Shown: piece by piece, positions 32,195 to 37,503 of the stretch
Position numbering within the stretch: position 1 is the stretch's first letter
Layout: each line of letters starts with the position of its first letter
Program-made: the position numbers and the translations under genes
Assembly: GCA_934501115.1 (NCBI GenBank)
Contig: CAKSTO010000021.1
Span: forward strand, 1 to 37,503
Reading direction: 5' to 3'
Source: an uncultured Faecalibacterium sp.
GTDB taxonomy: Bacteria; Bacillota; Clostridia; Oscillospirales; Ruminococcaceae
Length of the DNA: 37,503 nucleotides
The notes under the pieces: generated by a model
What the model was told of the DNA's origin: nothing
The model's input: only the letters and a program-made list of their open reading frames with translations
The model's database searches: none

Positions 32195-32226
32195 GGGAGG
32201 GGTCATCCCAGACCCCTCCCCTTTTT
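32195..32226 (+). terminator. Hairpin between binding protein and permease genes
   Basis: A 10-bp perfect stem (32195-32204 with 32211-32220) and CTTTTT. It probably stops most transcripts or protects the 3' end, giving more binding protein than permease. Confidence 0.85.
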
Positions 32227-32297
32227 ATCGGGAAAGTAACTCTTCTTCGTCAGTGCTGACGCCAAGAGGAAAATCATTGATACAAGGAGGTCTCGCT

Positions 32298-33209
32298 GTG
32301 TCCAACGCAAAAGCTGTTACGCTGAAAAAGCATAATTTCGGCGACGATACCAAAGTCGGCTACCTGCTGCTGGCCCCGTGGCTATTCGGCTTCATCTTTA
32401 TGTATGTCATTCCGGCCGCCATGTCCATCTACTATTCCTTCACCGATTACAACCTGCTGTCCGCCCCCAACTGGGTGGGTCTGAAGAATTACATCACCAT
32501 CTTTACCGCAGATGAGATGTTCCGCAAGGCTTTGGCCGTCACCTTCCTCTACGTTTTTATCATGGTGCCGCTGCGCCTCGCCTTTGCTCTGTTCGTAGCT
32601 ACCCTGCTGAACAAAAAACACATGGGCATGGCGTTCTACCGTGTGCTGTACTACATTCCCTCCATTGTGGGCGGCTCAATCGCCGTTTCCGTGGTGTGGA
32701 AGCAGGTGTTCGGTAACAAGGGCGTGCTCATGAGCCTGCTTTCTGCCCTTGGCATTGAGCAGAAGTACTCTCTGCTGGGCAACCCCAAAACCGCCCTACT
32801 GGTCATCGTGCTGATGGGCGTGTGGCAGTTCGGCTCCTGCATGCTGGTGTTCCTCTCCGGCCTGAAGCAGATTCCCGTCTCCCTGTACGAGTCCGCTTCG
32901 CTGGACGGTGCATCCAAATTCCAGCAGTTCTGGAAGATCACCATGCCTATGCTCACCCCCACCATCTTCTTCAACCTCATCCAGCAGATCATCACCGGCT
33001 TCCGTGTGTTTACCGAAAGCTACGTTATCACCAACGGCGGCCCCATGAACAGCACCCTGACCTATGTGCTGTACTTGTACCGCTCGGCATTTGCAAACTT
33101 CCACATGGGCTACTCCTGCGCACTGGCATGGATCCTGGTCGCCCTCATCGGCATCATGACCGCCATCCTGTTCAAGAGCCAGAAGGCCTGGGTCCACTAC
33201 GAAGGCTAA
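32298..33209 (+). CDS. ABC sugar transporter permease (MalF/YesP type)
   Basis: A 303-aa permease with six membrane helices. The cytoplasmic EAA loop is present as ESASLDGASKFQQFWKITMP (about 195-214), the contact site for the ATPase. The start is GTG at 32298, preceded by AAGGAGG; the longer open frame reaching back to the binding-protein stop has no start signal and includes the terminator hairpin. The second permease follows 12 bp downstream. Confidence 0.9.
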   Translation: MSNAKAVTLKKHNFGDDTKVGYLLLAPWLFGFIFMYVIPAAMSIYYSFTDYNLLSAPNWVGLKNYITIFTADEMFRKALAVTFLYVFIMVPLRLAFALFVATLLNKKHMGMAFYRVLYYIPSIVGGSIAVSVVWKQVFGNKGVLMSLLSALGIEQKYSLLGNPKTALLVIVLMGVWQFGSCMLVFLSGLKQIPVSLYESASLDGASKFQQFWKITMPMLTPTIFFNLIQQIITGFRVFTESYVITNGGPMNSTLTYVLYLYRSAFANFHMGYSCALAWILVALIGIMTAILFKSQKAWVHYEG

Positions 33210-33221
33210 GGAGGAGTAAAA

Positions 33222-34073
33222 ATGGTCGGTCAGAAAAGTTCCAAAGTACAATCGGTATTCTTCCATATTTTCTCCTGCCTGCTGGGCTTCATCATGGTGT
33301 ATCCGCTGCTGTGGCTGCTGATGAGTTCTTTCAAGTCCAACGACACCATGTTCCACAACGCATGGTCGCTGATCCCGGAAAAGTGGGATACCCTCAAGAA
33401 CTACTCCTCCGGCTGGGAGGGCATTGCAGGCATCCCGTTCTGGCGCTTCACTCTGAACAGCGTCATCGTCACGGTGGTGTCGGTGGTGGGCACTATCTTC
33501 TGCTCCCTGCTGGCAGCCTACGCGGTCTCCCGCCTGAAATTCAAGGGCGCAAACTTCTGGTTCGGCTGCATCGTCATGACCATGATGATCCCTTCTCAGG
33601 TCATGGTGGTGCCCCAGTACATCATCCTGAAAAAGCTGGGTCTTTCCGATACGCTGGTATCCATGACCCTGCCGTGGGTGTTCGGCTACGGCTTCTTCAT
33701 CTTCCTGATCGCCCAGTATATGCGCGGCATTCCGCGTGATCTGGACGAAGCCGCCATGCTGGACGGCTGCTCCAAGCCCGGCATCCTGTTCAAGATCATG
33801 ATCCCCATCGTGAAGCCTGCCATCGTCACGGCAGCCATCTTCGCCTTCTACTGGATCTGGCAGGACTTCTTCCAGCCGCTGATCTTCGTGTCCAGCCCCA
33901 AGAACTACACCATCCCGCTGGCACTGAAGCTTTACACCGACCCCAACAGCTACAACAACTACGGCGGTCTGTTCGCCATGTCGGTGCTGTCGCTGCTGCC
34001 GGTCATCATCGTGTTCATCGCGTTCCAGAAGTATATCGTTGAGGGCATCGCCACCGACGGTATCAAAGGGTAA
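33222..34073 (+). CDS. ABC sugar transporter permease (MalG/YesQ type)
   Basis: A 283-aa permease with six membrane helices and the EAA motif DEAAMLDGCSKPGILFKIM (about 178-196). It forms the heterodimeric channel with the preceding permease. AAGGAGG lies before ATG 33222. No ATP-binding subunit is encoded in the window, so, as with yesOPQ in Bacillus subtilis, a shared MsmX-type ATPase elsewhere is expected. Confidence 0.9.
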   Translation: MVGQKSSKVQSVFFHIFSCLLGFIMVYPLLWLLMSSFKSNDTMFHNAWSLIPEKWDTLKNYSSGWEGIAGIPFWRFTLNSVIVTVVSVVGTIFCSLLAAYAVSRLKFKGANFWFGCIVMTMMIPSQVMVVPQYIILKKLGLSDTLVSMTLPWVFGYGFFIFLIAQYMRGIPRDLDEAAMLDGCSKPGILFKIMIPIVKPAIVTAAIFAFYWIWQDFFQPLIFVSSPKNYTIPLALKLYTDPNSYNNYGGLFAMSVLSLLPVIIVFIAFQKYIVEGIATDGIKG

Positions 34074-34086
34074 AATTTAAGAATAG

Positions 34087-34212
34087 AACCCTCTCCGTCA
34101 ATGCTTCGCATTGCCACCTCTCCCGAAGGGCGAGGTTTTGACGCAACCGAAATGCTGTGCCAAAGCTCCCCCTTCGGGGGAGCTGGCGAGCGCAAGCGAG
34201 ACTGAGAGGGTT
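34087..34212. repeat. MITE-like palindromic repeat
   Basis: The ends AACCCTCTCCGTC and GACTGAGAGGGTT are imperfect inverted repeats. Internal hairpins: CAATGC/GCATTG (34099-34113), an imperfect CCTC..GAGG stem (34117-34135) and a 9-bp perfect stem at 34164-34184. It lies between the permease and glycosidase genes. It resembles short palindromic repeats scattered in Faecalibacterium-type genomes (from memory). Confidence 0.7.
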
Positions 34213-34240
34213 TTCCTTTTTTCAAAAGCGAGGTACTCTT

Positions 34241-36247
34241 ATGATTCTCAACCGCAACAGCCAGATCCTCCCCTGTGAGGAAACAAAACCTGTTCAATAT
34301 GCCGTTTCGGCTCTGTACCGGGATATGAAAGCCGTGTTCAACGACACTGATATCTCCGGCGATGCCATCCGCCTTGCCAAAGACAGCGACCTTGCACCGG
34401 AATGCTTCTGCCTGCAGGTGCACGACAATGCGCTTTTGCTCACCGCCGCTGACACGTTGGGCTTTGTGTACGGCCTGTTCGAGGTCAGCAAGCGCTTTCT
34501 GGGTGTGCAGCCCTTCTGGTTCTGGAACGACCAGAAGTTTATCAAAACGGACAGCGTGACCGTGCCGCAGAACTTTACCTACGAGAGCAAGCCCGCCCGG
34601 GTGCGGTATCGCGGCTGGTTCGTCAATGACGAAACGCTCCTCTCCCACTGGAAGGTGGAGCGCCGCAGCGACCTTGCCTTTGCCATGGTGTTTGAAACGC
34701 TGCTGCGCTTGGGCGGCAATCTGGTCATTCCCGGCACGGGCGAAAACGGCCACCGCTACCACGACCTTGCCGCCGACATGGGGCTTATCATCACCCACCA
34801 TCATGCCGAGCCGCTGGGGGCAAAAATGTTCGTGCAGGCGTACCCGGAGCTGGAACCGAAGTTCAGTCTGTACCCGGAAAAGTTCCGTACCCTGTGGCAG
34901 GACGCCATCGACCGGCAGAAATCCACCCCCACGGTATGGAACATCGGCTTCCGCGGGCAGGGTGACAAGCCTTTCTGGGAGGACGACCCGCAGTACGATA
35001 CCCCCGAAAAGCGGGGCGCGCTCATCTCCCGCCTCATCCGGGAGCAGTACGCGCTGGTCAAGCAGAACGATCCTCACGCCATCTGCTGCACAAACCTTTA
35101 CGGCGAGACCATGGAACTGTACCAGCAGGGCTGCCTGGACCTGCCGGAGGATGTCATTAAAATCTGGGCAGACAACGGCTTTGGCAAGATGGTCAGCCGC
35201 CGTCAGGGCAATGCGAACCCCCGCGTGACCGCCCTGCCGCCGCTGGGCGACACCGGCGCGCACGGTCTGTACTACCACGCTTCTTTCTATGATTTACAGG
35301 CGGCAAGCCACATTACCATGCTGCCCAACAGCGCCGAGTTCGTCTGCGAGGAGCTGACGAACTCCCTTGCGCGCGGCGTAGATGATTACTGGCTCATCAA
35401 CTGCTCCAACGTCAAGCCCCACGCCTACCCGCTGGACTACATTGCCCAGCTGTGGCAGACCGGCAGCTGCGACCCCGAGGGGCACCGCCTTGCCTATGCA
35501 CAAGACTACTACGGTAAGTCCAATGGCCTTGCGGTGGCAAAGTGCCTTGCGGGCTACGCCGACCACGCTGTGCTCTACGGCGAACACCCGGACGACCACG
35601 CCGGTGACCAGTTCTATAACCATGTGCCCCGGATGCTCATCACCCAGTTCCTCCGGGACCGTGCCCTGCCCTGCGAGGACTTGCAGTGGCTGTGCGCCCG
35701 CCCCGCCCTGAGCGGGCAGGCTGCATGGTGCGCCGAAAAATTCCGGGAAGCCGAAAAGAGTTATGGTCAGTATCTGCGCCAGTGCGAAGCCACTGCTGCC
35801 GCCATGACCGGTGCGGCGCGGGTGCTGTTTCAGGACACCCTGCTGCTGCAGGCGCAGCTGTATGCACTCTGGGCGCAGGGCAGTGCAGCGGTATGCACAG
35901 CGCTGGAAGCCGGGTTTGTGGGCGACTGGCAGCACTGTTTCTATCAGGCAGGGCGGGCAAAAAATGCCTATACTGCCGCAAATGCTGCAATGCGCAGCCG
36001 CGAACACGGAAAATGGATTGACTTTTACGCCAACGAGTGTCAAACTGATGTTAAGCAGTCCGCACAGGTGTGCGGCTACCTCATGAGTTTTGCCCGCACC
36101 TTGGGCGAAGGCCCGCACTACTACGCATGGATGCGGGAGTTCGGTGACTGCGAGGCAGACCGCCGCATCATGCTGATTTTGAACACGGACAACCACCCGG
36201 ATGACGACACGCTCTGGCGGCTGATGGAGCAGCGCTGGGGCGAGTAA
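34241..36247 (+). CDS. GH115-family glycoside hydrolase
   Basis: A 668-aa intracellular enzyme (no signal peptide). Family features: an N-terminal domain with TLGFVYGLFEVSKRFLGVQ, then RYRGWFVNDETLLSHW, FETLLRLGGNLVIPG, DMGLIITHHHAEPLG and TVWNIGFRGQGDKPFW, matching GH115 blocks (RG.F.NDE, LLRLKAN, HHEPM, RG.GD). GH115 enzymes remove alpha-1,2-linked (4-O-methyl) glucuronic acid from xylan; relatives act on other uronic-acid side chains, so in this pectin-type locus the substrate is open. The chain is shorter than typical GH115 proteins (over 800 aa), lacking part of the C-terminal module. The ATG at 34241 follows a modest GCGAGGT site. Confidence 0.8.
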   Translation: MILNRNSQILPCEETKPVQYAVSALYRDMKAVFNDTDISGDAIRLAKDSDLAPECFCLQVHDNALLLTAADTLGFVYGLFEVSKRFLGVQPFWFWNDQKFIKTDSVTVPQNFTYESKPARVRYRGWFVNDETLLSHWKVERRSDLAFAMVFETLLRLGGNLVIPGTGENGHRYHDLAADMGLIITHHHAEPLGAKMFVQAYPELEPKFSLYPEKFRTLWQDAIDRQKSTPTVWNIGFRGQGDKPFWEDDPQYDTPEKRGALISRLIREQYALVKQNDPHAICCTNLYGETMELYQQGCLDLPEDVIKIWADNGFGKMVSRRQGNANPRVTALPPLGDTGAHGLYYHASFYDLQAASHITMLPNSAEFVCEELTNSLARGVDDYWLINCSNVKPHAYPLDYIAQLWQTGSCDPEGHRLAYAQDYYGKSNGLAVAKCLAGYADHAVLYGEHPDDHAGDQFYNHVPRMLITQFLRDRALPCEDLQWLCARPALSGQAAWCAEKFREAEKSYGQYLRQCEATAAAMTGAARVLFQDTLLLQAQLYALWAQGSAAVCTALEAGFVGDWQHCFYQAGRAKNAYTAANAAMRSREHGKWIDFYANECQTDVKQSAQVCGYLMSFARTLGEGPHYYAWMREFGDCEADRRIMLILNTDNHPDDDTLWRLMEQRWGE

Positions 36248-36256
36248 GGAGAGCCT

Positions 36257-37503
36257 ATGTTCCGCCGCATCAAAAGACAGTTTCTGGACTTACCGCTGGC
36301 ACAGAAGTTTGTGGGCATTTTTGTGGTGCTCACCCTGCTCAGCGGCGCGCTGATGATCGGCGCGCTGCATCTGGGGCTTTCGGTGTTTGAGGAAAAGTTC
36401 TACGAGAAGTCCTTACAGGAGCTGGACTTTTTTGTGCAGCGGGTGGACGATGATATTCAGGATATCGACACCCTGACCCGCAGCATCGCGGTGGATTCCA
36501 ACATTCAGGAACAGCTGAACGCCCTGGTGCAGGCAGACCCGCAGACCGCCAATTACTACTATCTGCTTACCGGTGTGCGCCCGCTGCTGCTGGAAAAGAT
36601 CTATCAGGACCGGCAGATCAACAGCCTGCAATACACCGACCTGAACGGCCACACCCTGACCATCGGGCAGGATATGCCCGACCCCGGCGCCGGGCGGCTG
36701 ACCGCGCTGGAAATGGCGCTGAACGCCACCCCCGGCGGCTTTGTGATACAGACCTCTGACAGCGCGGATTTCCCGTATATCCTCTGCGGGCGGCGCATCC
36801 TGCGCAGTCAGGATATGAGTCTGAAAAAGCTGGGCACCATCGTGGTAGCGCTAGATGTGGGCAAGCTGCTGGACAACGAGATCCACAGCCTTTCCAGCCG
36901 CCCCTCGGAGTTGTATCTTTATAACGGCACCCAGCTGATCTATCACAGCGGCGAAGAGGCGGCCGCTGCCCTACCGCAGGAGAAGAGCACCCACGGCTAC
37001 CAGATCAGCACCATCGGGGGCAAAAAATACTACATCTGCTGGTTGACCAGTCCGCTCACCGGGCTGCGGCTGTGCAGCGTGTTCGACTACCACCAGATCT
37101 ACGGCCAGATCAACACCGCCCGCAATGCCCTGATCTTTGGCGAGTGTGCCATCCTGTTACTATTTGCATGGGTACTGCTGCACATGGCACGTCTGGTCAC
37201 AAAACCCATCCACACTCTGAGCGAAGCCATGCAGACCGTGGATCAGCAGGAGGGCAATTTTGCCGCCGCCCGCGCTCTGCTGCCCGCCGACCCGGCAGCG
37301 GACGAGATCGGCACCCTGACGCGGGAGTTCGATTCCATGCTGGGCAAGATCGACACCCTCATCCACGAAAACTACGAAAAGCAGCTGCTTTTGCAGGAGA
37401 CCCGGTACAAGATGCTGCAGGCACAAATCAACCCGCATTTCCTCTACAACACGTTGGGAACACTGAATTGGCTTGTGAAAGCTGGAAATCGGGAGGATGC
37501 CTG
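36257..37503 (+). CDS. YesM-like sensor histidine kinase (partial, cut by window end)
   Basis: 415 residues are visible; the frame is open at the window edge. A membrane helix at 17-41, an extracellular sensor domain of about 250 residues, a second helix near 292-312, a HAMP domain (about 313-370) and the start of the His_kinase domain with QINPHFLYNTL (phospho-acceptor His about 10 residues before a GTLNWL stretch) are seen. The ATPase domain lies outside. AAGGAG before ATG 36257 sits 9 bp after the glycosidase stop. It should phosphorylate the response regulator at 29110. Confidence 0.92.
   Translation, partial: MFRRIKRQFLDLPLAQKFVGIFVVLTLLSGALMIGALHLGLSVFEEKFYEKSLQELDFFVQRVDDDIQDIDTLTRSIAVDSNIQEQLNALVQADPQTANYYYLLTGVRPLLLEKIYQDRQINSLQYTDLNGHTLTIGQDMPDPGAGRLTALEMALNATPGGFVIQTSDSADFPYILCGRRILRSQDMSLKKLGTIVVALDVGKLLDNEIHSLSSRPSELYLYNGTQLIYHSGEEAAAALPQEKSTHGYQISTIGGKKYYICWLTSPLTGLRLCSVFDYHQIYGQINTARNALIFGECAILLLFAWVLLHMARLVTKPIHTLSEAMQTVDQQEGNFAAARALLPADPAADEIGTLTREFDSMLGKIDTLIHENYEKQLLLQETRYKMLQAQINPHFLYNTLGTLNWLVKAGNREDA

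Noticed and set aside
25622..37503. Glycan locus as part of the mobile island
   Set aside because: It lies beyond the repeats and recombinases, behind a strong bidirectional terminator, and has no integrase-like borders in view; it looks like resident chromosome.

Overview
The window looks like a Gram-positive gut clostridium of the Oscillospiraceae, probably Faecalibacterium or a close relative. This is inferred from moderately high GC in most genes, strong AGGAGG ribosome binding sites, GTG and TTG starts, a Bacillus yes-type pectin locus and palindrome-rich intergenic repeats. No 16S or other species marker is present, so the assignment is tentative.

Positions 1-23713 form an accessory island. 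The left edge is the 3' half of a tRNA-Arg(ACG) gene cut exactly at the anticodon loop, with its terminator (1-79). Next comes a repeat-rich arm region (160-240). The right edge is a tyrosine recombinase that has lost its N-terminal part (23097-23618), followed by repeats that share a 21-bp identical segment with the left arm. A large serine recombinase (23601-25244) lies just outside and converges on it.

The island carries 14 genes dominated by Ser/Thr phosphorylation and the cell envelope. Module 1 holds an unknown 501-aa protein (-), a double-AAA+ Lon-type protease (+), a 1561-aa kinase-STAND ATPase (-), and a YbjN-like protein, a PP2C phosphatase and a second kinase-STAND-TPR protein (+). 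Module 2 (14517-23096, all +) holds an M50 site-2-protease-like peptidase, three membrane proteins of unknown function, a SEDS glycosyltransferase, a class B-type penicillin-binding protein, a PP2C phosphatase and a soluble kinase with Sel1-like repeats. The last four genes overlap or nearly touch. They are the same four families as the actinobacterial pstP-rodA-pbpA-pkn cluster, here on a mobile island in a probable Firmicute. My reading is a phospho-signalling system with two STAND sensors, its own proteases and a dedicated peptidoglycan synthase. It could serve defence or envelope-stress remodelling. The gene content is seen; the function is inferred.

Positions 25245-25621 are AT-rich, gene-free and rich in inverted repeats, ending in a strong bidirectional terminator. 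From 25622 to the right edge lies a pectin/plant-glycan utilisation locus. On the minus strand are an SGNH acetylesterase, a GH28 polygalacturonase and a YesL-like membrane protein. On the plus strand are a YesN-like response regulator, a solute-binding lipoprotein, two ABC permeases, a GH115-family glycosidase and a YesM-like sensor kinase cut off by the window end. Two palindromic MITE-like repeats sit between genes of this locus.
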